From Micromonospora sp. MW-13 (GTDB lineage: Bacteria; Actinomycetota; Actinomycetes; Mycobacteriales; Micromonosporaceae): a stretch of DNA of 64,000 bases. Of the stretch, positions 34,479 to 43,213 are shown piece after piece; position 1 is the first letter of the stretch; every line of letters starts with the position of its first letter. A model generated the notes under the pieces. It searched no databases, was not told the DNA's origin, and worked only from the letters and a program-made list of their open reading frames with translations. The position numbers were made by a program, and so were the translations under genes. The stretch is from NCBI RefSeq assembly GCF_003434305.1, contig NZ_QKKX01000011.1:248001-312000 (forward strand), written 5' to 3'.

Positions 34479-34617
34479 GCGTGGTGGTGCACCAGGTACC
34501 GGTCCGCACACCGGGTCGGTCGGGACGCGGGCGCCCTCGGGGTTGACCGCCCACCGCCGCCGCCCCGCTCGCCGGTGGCCGAGGCGGGGGCCCGCACGGC
34601 CGGCGAACCGGGCGTGG

Positions 34618-36090
34618 TCAGCGGGTCGAGAAGGCGGATCCGGACGGGTCACCGGTCTGCGGCCGGGCCAGGCAGTGCACGAGCCAGACGTCGGTACCGG
34701 TGAGCTGGATCGGCCACGCCTCGCGTACCCAGCCCGTGGTGGGCCGGCCGGCGGTGCGCGCGGCCATCACCGACGCCGAGCAGGCGGCGCCGATGTCGGC
34801 GCGGGCCAGCAGCTCGTCCTGGGGGATGTCGACCGCGTCGGCGGGCAGGTACGTCGCCGAGAAGGTCTCCCAGGCGTGGTCGGTCGTGCAGTCGACCCGG
34901 CGGGGTGGCATGGCGTTGCCACTGATCGAGGTCAAACCTCGCCAGCAGAGCGGTCGGGTGGGGCAGAACGCCGCGCCGCAGGAGGTGAATCCGGCCTGCC
35001 GGGCGGCGTCGTCCGTCGGCGCGGTGCTCGGCTGCCGCGGCCCGGCGCCGGACGCTGGCCCGTCGTGCCGGCCGGGGCCGGTGGCCTGCCAGAGCGCGAC
35101 CCCGCCGACCAGCGCGATCACCGGCAGCGCGGCGAGCAGCGGCCACCGCCGGCGCGCCGTCCGTGGGCCGACGGCGGGGACCGGTGCCGCCCCGGGCCGG
35201 GCCGGTCCCGCAGGAGACGGGACGGCGACACCCGGCGGGGCCGCCGGTGGCGGTCGCCGCCCACCCGGGCCGGACCGTCCGTCGGCGGCAGCCCGGGCGG
35301 CGTCGGCCAGCGCGGCGGCGCAGGGCCAGCGGCCGGCCGGATCGGTGGCCAGGGCACGGTCGACGACGGCGAGCACCGGGTGGGGCAGGTCGCCGCCGAG
35401 GGGGCGCGGTACGGTCCGCACCCGCTGCAGGGCCATCGCGTACGGACTGTCCCCGGCGAACGGGCGATGCCCGGCGAGGCACTCGTAGGCGGTGAGCCCG
35501 AGGGCGTAGACGTCGCTGAGAGCGGTGGCTGGCTGCCCGAGCACCTGCTCCGGCGAGAGGTAGGAGGGAGTGCCCAGGACCGCGCCGGAGACGGTGAGAT
35601 GGGTGCCGTCCCAGGTACGCGAGATCCCGAAGTCGGTGATCAGCACCGATCCGTTCCGGCGGATCAGCAGGTTGGCCGGTTTGACGTCCCGGTGCACGAT
35701 CCCGCAGTCGTGCACGGCCTGTAGGCCGTCGGCCGCCTGGGCGATCAGGCGCATGGCGTCCTCCGGCGCCAGCCGCCCGGTGCGACGCAGCAACCCGGCG
35801 AGGGACTCGCCGTCGACGAACTCCATCACCAGGAAGGTGACGCCGTCGCCGCGTCCGTAGTCGTGGATCGACGCCACGGCGGGGTGGTTCACGCTGGCCA
35901 TGGCCTTAGCCTCCGCCAGGAAGCGGCGGGCGAAGTCCGGCTCGTCGGCCACCTCCGGGAGCATGGCCTTCACCGCGACGACCCGGCCGAGCACCTCGTC
36001 GACCGCCCGCCACACCTCGCCCATGCCGCCCGCGCCGATCCGGGTGTCCAGCCGGTAACGGCCGCCGAGCCTCAGGCCGGAGTGCAGCAT
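34618..36090 (-). CDS. PknB-type serine/threonine protein kinase with one transmembrane helix
   Basis: A 490-residue membrane kinase. The catalytic domain (about 8-270) has the glycine loop GAGGMGEVW, VAVKAML with the ATP Lys, catalytic loop IVHRDVKPANLL, ITDFGIS, and YLSPEQ in the activation segment. A Pro/Ala linker leads to a transmembrane helix (about 330-350) and an extracytoplasmic domain of about 130 residues with several Cys and no PASTA repeats; the sensor ligand is unknown. ATG at 36090 is used; a GTG nine bases earlier is equally possible. Confidence 0.93.
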   Translation of the reverse strand: MLHSGLRLGGRYRLDTRIGAGGMGEVWRAVDEVLGRVVAVKAMLPEVADEPDFARRFLAEAKAMASVNHPAVASIHDYGRGDGVTFLVMEFVDGESLAGLLRRTGRLAPEDAMRLIAQAADGLQAVHDCGIVHRDVKPANLLIRRNGSVLITDFGISRTWDGTHLTVSGAVLGTPSYLSPEQVLGQPATALSDVYALGLTAYECLAGHRPFAGDSPYAMALQRVRTVPRPLGGDLPHPVLAVVDRALATDPAGRWPCAAALADAARAAADGRSGPGGRRPPPAAPPGVAVPSPAGPARPGAAPVPAVGPRTARRRWPLLAALPVIALVGGVALWQATGPGRHDGPASGAGPRQPSTAPTDDAARQAGFTSCGAAFCPTRPLCWRGLTSISGNAMPPRRVDCTTDHAWETFSATYLPADAVDIPQDELLARADIGAACSASVMAARTAGRPTTGWVREAWPIQLTGTDVWLVHCLARPQTGDPSGSAFSTR

Positions 36091-36315
36091 TCGTCTCACC
36101 GTCCGTGCGTCGGATCGCCCCGGCGCGGACCGAGGGCCGCGCCATCATGCCACGCCGTGCCGAACCCGCCGCCCGCCGTCCGGGCTTGCGCGGTGGTCCC
36201 GCCCCGGGACCGGCCCCGTCCGCCACCGATCGCTGCGATGTCGCAGCTCAGCGCCCGATTGCGGAGCGGGAAGGGCCTTGCCACGGCTCCGGGTGAGGTG
36301 TACAACTACATGCAG

Positions 36316-36331
36316 CTAGGTGCATACCTAG
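36316..36331. promoter_or_regulatory. Palindromic operator candidate for the ManNAc operon
   Basis: CTAGGTGCATACCTAG is a perfect 6-bp inverted repeat with a four-base spacer, set 35 bases before the first remnant gene of the operon and in the AT-richest part of the intergenic region. GntR/HutC-type regulators such as the one encoded at 38970-39677 bind palindromes of this size, so autoregulation by that protein is plausible. Confidence 0.55.
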
Positions 36332-36365
36332 TTAGCTACCGGCATGCACCAGTGGGAGGTTTGGC

Positions 36366-36627
36366 GTGGACCGCCTCAGAATTGGTGTGGTCGGTATCGG
36401 TGTCCAGGGTCAGCTGCACGTCCGCGCGCTGCGCGACGTGCGGCAGGCGGAGTTGGTGGCCGTGGCCGACGTCTCACCGCAGAACCGCGGCTGGGCGAGA
36501 GCAACCTGGGGGTCCGGGCCGTCCCGGAGATCGAGGCGCTGCTCGACGAGGTCGACGCGGTGAGCATCTGGGATTCACCCCCACCGCCAACGACCTGCCC
36601 GACTTCGCCGACGTCTCGCTCGACTGA
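36366..36627 (+). pseudogene. Gfo/Idh/MocA oxidoreductase remnant with frameshift and large internal deletion
   Basis: From a GTG at 36366, after GGGAGG, the first 40 residues (RLRIGVVGIGVQGQLHVRAL, then AELVAVADVS) are the NAD-binding start of a Gfo/Idh/MocA sugar dehydrogenase. The sequence then continues in another frame (LGVRAVPEIEALLDEVDAVS) and ends in a third frame with FTPTANDLPDFADVSLD and a stop at 36627. Normal length is 330-400 residues; most of the catalytic domain is gone. The last piece may be the end of the same gene or of a lost downstream gene. It is the first gene after the palindromic operator. Confidence 0.8.
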
Positions 36628-36683
36628 CGGGCTCTCCCGCCCACCACATCGCTCACCACGAACCGGACCCGGAGGACCCTGCG

Positions 36684-37322
36684 ATGGCGGCACCACCGCA
36701 CGCCCGGCAACCGCTGCTGGCGGTCGACGACCTCGTCGTCTCGTTCCGCGGCCCGCTCGGCGCCTACCGTGCGCTCAACGGCGGCTCGTTCCACGTCGAC
36801 GCCGGCGAGACGCTGGCCATCCTCGGCGAATCCGGGTCCGGCAAGTCGGTCACCATGCGGGCGGTGATGGCGCTGCTGCCCCGGCACAGCGCGCAGATCG
36901 AACGTGGCACCATCCGCTACGACGGGGAGGACCTCTCCGCGCAGCCGGCACGCCGCACCCGGGAGCTGTCCAGCACCGAACTGGCCATGGTCTTCCAGGA
37001 CTCACTGACCGCGCTCGGCCCGGCGGCGCGGGTCTACGACGAGCCGGCCCACCCCTACACCCGAGCGCTGATCTCGGCGGCGCCGGTGCCCCGGCCCTGG
37101 ACGGCGCCACCGCGCGAACGCATCGTGCTCACCGGCGAGGTGCCCTCACCGGCCGCGCCCCCGTCGGGCTGCCGGTTCCTCACCCGGTGTCCGCTCGCCC
37201 AGCCCCGCTGCGCGCAGCGGACACCCGAACTGCGCGTCGTCGCCGGCCGCGAGGTGGCCTGCCACTACGCCGAGGAGAGCCAAGCCGGCCGGGCGCCGGC
37301 CGCCACGGGGGCGGCCCGGTGA
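36684..37322 (+). pseudogene. Oligopeptide-type ABC ATPase, internally deleted
   Basis: The frame is open (212 codons), but the protein cannot be a working ATPase. The N-terminal half has Walker A (GESGSGKSV) and ends just after the Q-loop (MVFQDSLTALG). It then jumps directly to the C-terminal tail shared by Dpp/Opp ATPases (DEPAHPYTRALISAAPVP, then CRFLTRCPLAQPRC). The signature motif, Walker B and switch His are missing, about 120 residues or, if two ATPase genes were fused, more than 400. No permease or binding-protein gene is nearby. The stop overlaps the kinase start, so the operon structure is preserved. Confidence 0.8.
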
Positions 37323-38287
37323 CCGGCGGCACCGACGCCGTCCGCGTCGGCGTCGATCTCGGCCAGGGCGGCTGCCGCGCGGTCGCGTGCCAGGGCCCCC
37401 ACACCGGCCACGCCCGTACCCAGGGATTCTGGGGCGCCGACCCGGACGTCCTGGTCACCGACGCGGTGACCGCCGCGCTGGCCGACCTGGGGCCGACCCG
37501 GGGCTCGCTGGTGCGGGTCGGGGTCGGCATGACCGGTCTCAACGGCCAGTCGCCGCCCACCGCACCGCTTCGGCGCCGGCTGCGGGCGGCCGGCCTGCGC
37601 GGCACCCTGCGGATCGCCGACGACAGCGTCACCGCCTACCTCGGCGCCCTCGGCCCGGTTCCCGGCGCGGTGGTCGCCGCCGGCACCGGGGTGGTGGTGC
37701 TGGCAGTCGGGGCCGACGGCGGCGCCGCCCGCGCCGACGGCTGGGGCGCCGCACTCGGCGACCGGGGATCTGGCCACTGGATCGGCCGGGCCGCCGTCCG
37801 CCGGGCCCTGCGCGACCTCGACCGGGGCACGCCCGGGCCGTTGGGCGACGCGGTGAGCGCCGCCTGGGGGCCGGTAGCGACCCTGCCGGCCCGCTGGCGG
37901 GAGAGCCCACCGACCCCGGAACGGGTCGCCGGCTTCTCCGTCACGGTCGCGGAGCTGGCCCGGGCCGGGGACCCCGCCGCCCGGCTGATCTGGCGGACGG
38001 CCGGCCGGCTGCTCGCCGAGTCGGCGGTCGGCGCGCTGCGCCGGGCCGGGCTCGCCGACGCCGAGGTGCCGGTCTCCGGCACCGGTGGCCTCTTCCAGGC
38101 CACCGACCTGCTGCTGCCCTCCTTCACCCGGGTGCTGCGAGCCGGGGCACCCACCGCGCGGCCGGTCCCGGCCACCGGCGATCCACTCGCCGGGGCGCTG
38201 GCCCTGGCCGGACCCGCCACCGGTCCGCCGGCTCTGACCGGACTGACCACTCATGTCGACATCGAGGAAAGGGCAGAACACCGATGA
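37319..38287 (+). CDS. BadF/BadG/BcrA/BcrD-type sugar kinase (N-acetylglucosamine/ManNAc kinase-like)
   Basis: A 322-residue ASKHA-fold kinase. It has the phosphate-1 loop VGVDLGQGGCRAV, phosphate-2 region ADDSVTAYLGAL, adenosine-side GTGVVVLAV and the DRGSGHWIGR motif characteristic of N-acetylglucosamine kinases. The GTG at 37319 overlaps the stop of the deleted ATPase gene, and the gene's own stop overlaps the nanE start (ATGA). Its place directly before nanE suggests phosphorylation of N-acetylmannosamine or N-acetylglucosamine. The length is complete and no defect is visible. Confidence 0.85.
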   Translation: MTGGTDAVRVGVDLGQGGCRAVACQGPHTGHARTQGFWGADPDVLVTDAVTAALADLGPTRGSLVRVGVGMTGLNGQSPPTAPLRRRLRAAGLRGTLRIADDSVTAYLGALGPVPGAVVAAGTGVVVLAVGADGGAARADGWGAALGDRGSGHWIGRAAVRRALRDLDRGTPGPLGDAVSAAWGPVATLPARWRESPPTPERVAGFSVTVAELARAGDPAARLIWRTAGRLLAESAVGALRRAGLADAEVPVSGTGGLFQATDLLLPSFTRVLRAGAPTARPVPATGDPLAGALALAGPATGPPALTGLTTHVDIEERAEHR

Positions 38288-38970
38288 ACGTGGCCGAGGC
38301 CATCCGTGGACGGTTGGTCGTCTCGTGCCAGGCCCAGGAACCCAGCCCGTTCCTGGACGTCCCACACATGATGGCGATGGCGAGCGCGGCCGTGCTGGGT
38401 GGCGCCGCCGGACTGCGCGGTCAGGGGGTGGCCCACGTGCGGGGCATGTCCGAGCTCGGGGTACCGGTGATCGGACTGATCAAGCGGAGCACCCCCGGCA
38501 GCCCGGTCTACATCACCCCGACCGAGGCCGACGTGACGGCGCTGACCGGGGCCGGTGCCCGGATCGTGGCCGCCGACGCGACCGGACGGCCCCGCCCGGG
38601 CGGGGAGAAACTGGCCGACCTCATCACGGCGGCCCACGCCGGCGGCGCGCTGTTCATGGCCGACGTGGACGGTCTGGACGCCGCTCTCGCCGCGGTCGAC
38701 GCCGGAGCCGACCTGGTCGGTACGACGCTGGCCGGCTACACCACCGGCACGGCCGTACCGGACGAGCCGGACATCGCGCTGGTCGGCGCGATCAGCCGGC
38801 GCTGTCCCGTTCCGGTCATCGCGGAGGGGCGGTACCGTACCCCTGCCCAGGTCGCGGCGGCCTTCGATGAGGGCGCCTGGGCCGTCGTCGTCGGAACCGC
38901 GATCTCCGACCCGGTCAACACCACCCGCCGGTTCGCGTACGCCTGCCCACATTCTCCCGTGGAGTCGTGA
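38284..38970 (+). CDS. nanE: N-acetylmannosamine-6-phosphate 2-epimerase
   Basis: A 228-residue TIM-barrel enzyme converting N-acetylmannosamine-6-phosphate to N-acetylglucosamine-6-phosphate in sialic acid/ManNAc catabolism. Family motifs are present: RLVVSCQA, VPVIGLIKR with the catalytic Lys, YITPT, FMADVDG, GTTLAGYT and VIAEGRYRTP, with the catalytic acidic residue in the last. Start and stop overlap the flanking kinase and regulator genes, so the three are co-translated. It appears intact although the transporter of the same operon is not. Confidence 0.93.
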   Translation: MNVAEAIRGRLVVSCQAQEPSPFLDVPHMMAMASAAVLGGAAGLRGQGVAHVRGMSELGVPVIGLIKRSTPGSPVYITPTEADVTALTGAGARIVAADATGRPRPGGEKLADLITAAHAGGALFMADVDGLDAALAAVDAGADLVGTTLAGYTTGTAVPDEPDIALVGAISRRCPVPVIAEGRYRTPAQVAAAFDEGAWAVVVGTAISDPVNTTRRFAYACPHSPVES

Positions 38971-39677
38971 TGACCACCAAACTGAGCCGGACTCGCACCG
39001 AACTGCGCCGCCGGGTCGCCGAGCTGACGGCCCACGCGGCCCTGCCCCGGGAGCGGGACCTCGCCGAGGAACTGGGCGTCAGCCGGACGACGCTGCGTCA
39101 GGCCCTGCGCGAACTGCTCGACGACGGGCTGATCTACACCATTCGGGGCCAGGGCACCTTCGTCTCCGACACCCGGATCGCCAAGGGCACCAGCCTCAGT
39201 GGATTCACCGAGGACATGCTGACCCGGGGACTGACTCCGAGCAGCAAGACCATCGAGACGGACGCGGTGGTCGCCAGGGAGGCCCTGGCCAGCGAACTCG
39301 GCCTGCCCGAGGGGTCCCTGCTCTACCGGTTGGAGCGGCTGCGGATGGCCGACGGCGCGCCGATGTGCCTGGAGGAGGTGCACCTGCCCGCCGAACTCTT
39401 CCCCGGCCTGCTGGTCGAGAACCTCGACGGGGCGCTCTACGAGACCATGCGGGAGCGGTACCAGATCCAGGTGACCGTGGCCCAGCAGATGATCGCCGCC
39501 GTCGTGCCCAACCAGCGGCAGTGCGAGCTACTGGAGATCCCACCCACCTCGGCACTGCTCGAAGTACGGCGGATCGGCTTCGACGGTCGCGGCCGGACGG
39601 TGGAACGGGCGGTCTCGCTCTACCGCGGCGATCGGTACCACTTCTCGCTGACCGCACGACGAGGGGAGAGCGGCTGA
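38970..39677 (+). CDS. GntR-family (HutC/UTRA) transcriptional regulator
   Basis: A 235-residue regulator with an N-terminal winged helix (about 12-75: LPRERDLAEELGVSRTTLRQ, then LIYTIRGQGTFV) and a C-terminal UTRA ligand-binding domain (about 90-230: LYRLERLRMADGAPM, then MQQ/EVRRIGFD-like strands). UTRA regulators of amino-sugar operons respond to phosphorylated sugars. It lies directly after nanE and is a good candidate for binding the palindrome at 36316-36331. ATG at 38970 is preferred; a GTG lies three bases upstream. Confidence 0.92.
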   Translation: MTTKLSRTRTELRRRVAELTAHAALPRERDLAEELGVSRTTLRQALRELLDDGLIYTIRGQGTFVSDTRIAKGTSLSGFTEDMLTRGLTPSSKTIETDAVVAREALASELGLPEGSLLYRLERLRMADGAPMCLEEVHLPAELFPGLLVENLDGALYETMRERYQIQVTVAQQMIAAVVPNQRQCELLEIPPTSALLEVRRIGFDGRGRTVERAVSLYRGDRYHFSLTARRGESG

Positions 39678-40020
39678 TGAGCCGCACCGGAAGGACCAAC
39701 GAAGGACACACCGACGTGCTGGTCGTCGGCGGCGGGGTGGGCGGGGTGGGCCGCGTCGCCGCCGCGCTGGCCGCCTGCGAGGGCGGCGCCCGGGTGGTGG
39801 TCGTCGAACCGTGCACGTGGATCGGGGGGCAGCTCACCTCGCAGGCGGTGTCCCCGGACGAGCACCGCTAGATCGAGACCCACGGCTCGACCAGCAGCTA
39901 CCGCCGGTTCCGCCAGGGCGTGCGGTCGTACTACCGGGACTGGTACGCACTGGCCCCGGCCAGGGCCGGGGAGCTGCTCAACCCGGGCAACTGCTGGGTC
40001 AGCCCGCGGCGTCCGGCCTT
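39677..40020 (+). pseudogene. FAD-dependent oxidoreductase remnant, nonsense-mutated and truncated
   Basis: The ATG at 39677 overlaps the regulator stop (TGATG). The N-terminus has an FAD-binding signature (VLVVGGGVGGVGRVAAALAA) and the continuation VEPCTWIGGQLTSQAVSPDE typical of pfam12831-like oxidoreductases. A TAG at 39869 stops the frame, but homology resumes in the same frame (ETHGSTSSYRRFRQGVRSYY, then LNPGNCWVS) to about 40010, after which it is lost. Normal length would be 450-550 residues. It belongs to the decaying ManNAc operon. Confidence 0.8.
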
Positions 40021-40031
40021 CGGTCCGCCAG

Positions 40032-40250
40032 GTGAGCCTGCTGCTCGGCGCCACCGGCGTGGCCGCCCTCGTCTCGCAGCTTCCGGTCGCGCTCGGGGCC
40101 AGCCCCGGCACGAAGCTGCTGCTGTGGTTCGTGTCCGCGCCCTTCATGGTCGTGGCCGTGGTGTTGCTGCTACAGATGGCCTCGATCCAGCCCGGGCCCG
40201 ACGATCATGATTCCGGTGGGTCCCGACCGCACCGGCCTGTCGACGGGTGA
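40032..40250 (+). CDS. Small hypothetical membrane protein or fragment
   Basis: A 72-codon frame from a GTG with no good ribosome binding site. It encodes two hydrophobic stretches (SLLLGATGVAALVSQLPVAL and LLLWFVSAPFMVVAVVLLLQM) and a polar tail. It begins right where the oxidoreductase remnant loses homology, so it is more likely the tail of a larger membrane protein brought here by deletion than a functional gene. I do not recognise the family. Confidence 0.35.
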   Translation: MSLLLGATGVAALVSQLPVALGASPGTKLLLWFVSAPFMVVAVVLLLQMASIQPGPDDHDSGGSRPHRPVDG

Positions 40251-40514
40251 GGAGGGGTTCGGGAGCCCGAAGACCAACCGTCGCAGGGACGAGTGGGGTC
40301 TTTCGCCCGCCGACGGCGGTCTCGGCGCGCTGGACTCCGTCCGCTCGGCTGAGAGGTCCACCTGATGACGATCACAACCCTCGATTCGCTCGCGTGCCCG
40401 TCGAGTGCCCGACCTGCGGATCCCGGTACCGCCACCGCGCGTCGACGAGTTCCGCGACCGACTTCGATCGATTCGGGGTTTGCCGTCGCGCTTCAGCCGG
40501 GGAATGATCCATGC
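40251..40514. other. Intergenic region before the M20 peptidase
   Basis: No convincing gene; short frames on both strands lack motifs. It probably carries the promoter of the M20 peptidase gene and possibly more decayed sequence. Confidence 0.35.
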
Positions 40515-41684
40515 ATGGCTACGAGTGTGTCCCCTGCCCGCCTCCGCGCCCTACGGACGCGCACGGCCGAGATGGTGGGGCAACTCGGCCGCCTGGTCTC
40601 GGTCGAGACGCCCTCCGATGACCTGTCGGCCTGCCGGGCCGGGGCGGAGGCGGTGTCCGCCCTCGGCGAGGAGATCGTCGGCGGGCCCCCGGAACCCGTC
40701 GAGATCGACGGCCGGATCCACCTGCGGTGGCGCTGGCCAGCCGCGCCGGGCCAGCCGACCGCCGCCCTGATCGGCCACTACGACACCGTCTGGCCGTTGG
40801 GCACCCTGGACCGCTGGCCGTTCACCATCGACGAGGCAGCCGGGACCGCGACCGGCCCCGGCTGCTTCGACATGAAGGCCGGGATCGTGCAGCTCTTCCA
40901 CGCCGTGGCGGCGCTGCCGGACCGCGCCGGCCTGGAGATCCTGCTGACCGGCGACGAGGAGATCGGGTCCCCCACCAGCCACAAGCTCGTGCAGGAGACG
41001 GCCCGCCGCTGCGACGCCGCTCTCATCCTCGAACCCTCCGTCGACGGAGCGGTGAAGACGAGTCGCAAGGGGATCGGCCGGTACCGCTTCGACGTGCACG
41101 GACGCGCGGCCCACGCCGGGCTGGACCCGGAGCTCGGCCGCAACGCGCTGACCGTGCTGGGTCGCCTGCTGCTCGACGTCGGGGAACTCACCCGGCCCGA
41201 CCTCGGCACGACCGTCACGCCGACCCTGGCCGGTGGCGGCACCGCCGGCAACGTGGTGCCCGCGCACGCCTGGCTGGGGGTCGACGTCCGGGTCGCCGTC
41301 GAGGACGAGGCGAAGCGGGTGGACGAGGAACTGCGCTCCCTCAAGCCCATCCTGCCCGACGTGTTCGTCTCCCTCGCCGGTGGGGCGAGCCGGCCGCCGC
41401 TGCCGGCGTCCTCCACCGCGGCCCTGTTCGCGCGCGCCGCGGCCCTCGCGCCGGCGCTGGGCCTCGGCCCGTTGCGGGGCACCGGCGTCGGTGGCGGGTC
41501 GGACGGCAACTTCACCGCGGCGGCGGGTTGTCCCACACTCGACGGTCTCGGCGCGGTGGGGGACGGCGCGCACTCCGAGGGCGAGTACGTCGTCGTCGCC
41601 GCCATGCCGGATCGGGCGGCGTTGGTGGCGGAACTGGTCGAGGACATCCGCCGGAACCAGGATGGGGGTCCGGGTAATCGCTGA
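40515..41684 (+). CDS. M20-family metallopeptidase (carboxypeptidase G2-like)
   Basis: A 389-residue dinuclear zinc peptidase. Metal and catalytic residues are seen in ALIGHYDTVWPLG (His and Asp), PGCFDMKAG (bridging Asp), LLTGDEEIGS (general-base Glu and metal Glu), ALILEPS and GDGAHSEGEY (last His). The dimerisation domain is the middle region around GRAAHAGLDPELG. I use the ATG at 40515; an ATG at 40365 would add 50 residues without homology. No signal peptide is visible, so it is probably cytoplasmic, hydrolysing C-terminal glutamate, N-acyl or similar substrates. Confidence 0.9.
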   Translation: MATSVSPARLRALRTRTAEMVGQLGRLVSVETPSDDLSACRAGAEAVSALGEEIVGGPPEPVEIDGRIHLRWRWPAAPGQPTAALIGHYDTVWPLGTLDRWPFTIDEAAGTATGPGCFDMKAGIVQLFHAVAALPDRAGLEILLTGDEEIGSPTSHKLVQETARRCDAALILEPSVDGAVKTSRKGIGRYRFDVHGRAAHAGLDPELGRNALTVLGRLLLDVGELTRPDLGTTVTPTLAGGGTAGNVVPAHAWLGVDVRVAVEDEAKRVDEELRSLKPILPDVFVSLAGGASRPPLPASSTAALFARAAALAPALGLGPLRGTGVGGGSDGNFTAAAGCPTLDGLGAVGDGAHSEGEYVVVAAMPDRAALVAELVEDIRRNQDGGPGNR

Positions 41685-42237
41685 CCTGGTGTCTGGACGC
41701 GGCGGCGGGCAGTTCGCCGCCGCCGGTGTCATCGTTTCGGGGGCCGTCGCCGTGGCTGCCTGCGCCGGCGGGTCGATCGGTGCGCTGACCGGGACGGTCT
41801 CGGCCCTGGCGGCCGTCGGGTTGGTCGTGCTGGCCCTGGTCGCGGGCCGCCTCGCAGCCGGACTCGCCGTCCGCCGCGAGACGGCGGCGGCCCGGTCCGT
41901 GGTGGCCGACCTCGTCGACGCGGCCAACCGGGGCGACCACCAGGCCGTCGTGCGGCAGATGCCCCCGGAGCAGCACCAGATCGTGCCGCCGGAGTCACTC
42001 GCCAGCCATTTTCCCGGGCACGTGGTCAACTGCGAGGTTCGGCGGGCCCAGATCGTTCGGGACCGGTCCCGGCCGCGCGGGTCCGGCAGGCTCGGCAAGT
42101 TCGTGATCCGGATCGTCGACCGGGCGGGCTCCGGCACCGACTACGTCTTCCTGCTGGTGAAGCAGGGGCGTGACTGGAAGGTCGAGAACTGGGGCGAGGG
42201 CGACGACCTCGACCTGGTGGAGTTCGGGCTGGCGTAG
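41662..42237 (+). CDS. Hypothetical membrane-anchored protein with an NTF2-like tail
   Basis: A 191-residue protein overlapping the end of the peptidase gene by 23 bases. Two hydrophobic segments (about 14-40 and 44-66) are followed by a soluble domain of about 110 residues ending in FLLVKQGRDWKVENW, the pattern of SnoaL/NTF2-like lipoprotein domains. The overlap suggests coupling to the peptidase. Function is unknown; alternative starts downstream are possible. Confidence 0.55.
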   Translation: MGVRVIADLVSGRGGGQFAAAGVIVSGAVAVAACAGGSIGALTGTVSALAAVGLVVLALVAGRLAAGLAVRRETAAARSVVADLVDAANRGDHQAVVRQMPPEQHQIVPPESLASHFPGHVVNCEVRRAQIVRDRSRPRGSGRLGKFVIRIVDRAGSGTDYVFLLVKQGRDWKVENWGEGDDLDLVEFGLA

Positions 42238-42502
42238 GCGGGCCGGCCTGCGGTGCCACCGCGAGCAGCGGCGACCGCGGTCGTACCTGTTCGCCGTCCG
42301 ACGGGGCCGGACCGACGACGACCACCCCGCGCCGACTCGGGCGGTGGCTCCGACAGGTGGTCGGGATCGGCGCGGCCGGAGGCCGGAGCGCCCGGCCACC
42401 ACCACCCGATGCCGGACGAGTCGGCGGCGACTGCGCTGCGGCCCTACGGAGCCCGGAGCAGGCGATCGGCAGCCGGGATTCCCCGCCCCGCCCGGCGACG
42501 CC

Positions 42503-42528
42503 GGGCCCCGCCGGCGGGCCCGCTGGTC
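42503..42528. terminator. GC-rich palindrome between convergent genes
   Basis: GGGCCCCGCC and GGCGGGCCC arms form a near-perfect hairpin just past the end of the CGNR gene (42527) and facing the hypothetical membrane protein gene. It probably terminates transcription from at least one side. Confidence 0.5.
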
Positions 42529-43129
42529 AGTGGCGGTTGGCGTACGCCCGGACCTTGGCCCGGTTGCCGCAGATGGCCATGGTGCACCAGCGCCGCCGGC
42601 CCCGGGGATCGAGGAACAGCCACCCGCAGTCGGTGCCGGGGCAGGCCCGGACGTGGGCCCTCGCCGGCGTGCAGAGCAAATCCGCGGCGGCCCGCGCGCA
42701 CGCGAGCAGCGGCAGGTCGAGTGGGTTGTCCGGGGCGAGGGTCCAGGAGGCGACGCCGTCCGGGCCCGCCGTCAGGCGTGCGGCGGCGGCGGCCCGCCGG
42801 GCCTGGGCGGCGACGGCGCCGAACGCCACGGCGTCGCCCGGGTCGAGGAGGAGGGTACGCAGGCGGGCCCGGAAGGACCGCGTCGCGGCCAGGCTCCGCT
42901 CGGCCGCTTCAGGTTCCCGGCGCGCGGTGGTGCGCAGCCGCCGCACGGTGGGCCCGTCGAGCAGCGAGGCGTGCCCGGCCCAGGTGGCGAGGTGGTCGTA
43001 GCCGCGCAGCCATTCCCGGTGCGGGCCCGGGGGTTCGTCCCAGCCGGCCCAGGTGTTGCAGAGCTCCAGCCCCGGATGGCCGGCGAGCAGCACTGGCATC
43101 CGGAGGCCGTCGACATCGGTCCAATGCAC
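42527..43129 (-). CDS. CGNR zinc-finger transcriptional regulator (ABATE domain)
   Basis: A protein of about 200 residues with an N-terminal ABATE (stress-induced antibiotic regulator-like) domain containing GHPGLELCNTWAG, and a C-terminal CGNR zinc finger: CPGTDCGWLFLDP, then GRRRWCTMAICGNRAKVRA, with four Cys. CGNR proteins are DNA-binding regulators in actinomycetes. I use GTG 43129; a GTG at 43159 is the alternative. It is divergent from a secreted protein gene, and three CYGGTTAG elements lie between them, suggesting that it controls both. Confidence 0.88.
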   Translation of the reverse strand: MHWTDVDGLRMPVLLAGHPGLELCNTWAGWDEPPGPHREWLRGYDHLATWAGHASLLDGPTVRRLRTTARREPEAAERSLAATRSFRARLRTLLLDPGDAVAFGAVAAQARRAAAAARLTAGPDGVASWTLAPDNPLDLPLLACARAAADLLCTPARAHVRACPGTDCGWLFLDPRGRRRWCTMAICGNRAKVRAYANRH

Positions 43130-43158
43130 GACACCAGTATGCCTTGACCGACCCTCCA

Positions 43159-43206
43159 CTAACCAGACACTCTCTACACACCGGTTAGCCCTATGAGACT
43201 GGTTAG
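43159..43206. promoter_or_regulatory. Candidate operator: inverted CTAACCAG/CTGGTTAG plus a third copy
   Basis: CTAACCAG at 43159-43166 and its exact reverse complement CTGGTTAG at 43199-43206 flank CCGGTTAG at 43181-43188. The cluster lies between the divergent CGNR regulator and secreted-protein genes and ends a few bases before the latter's ribosome binding site. This is the layout of an autoregulated divergent promoter. Confidence 0.55.
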
Positions 43207-43213
43207 GTGAGGC

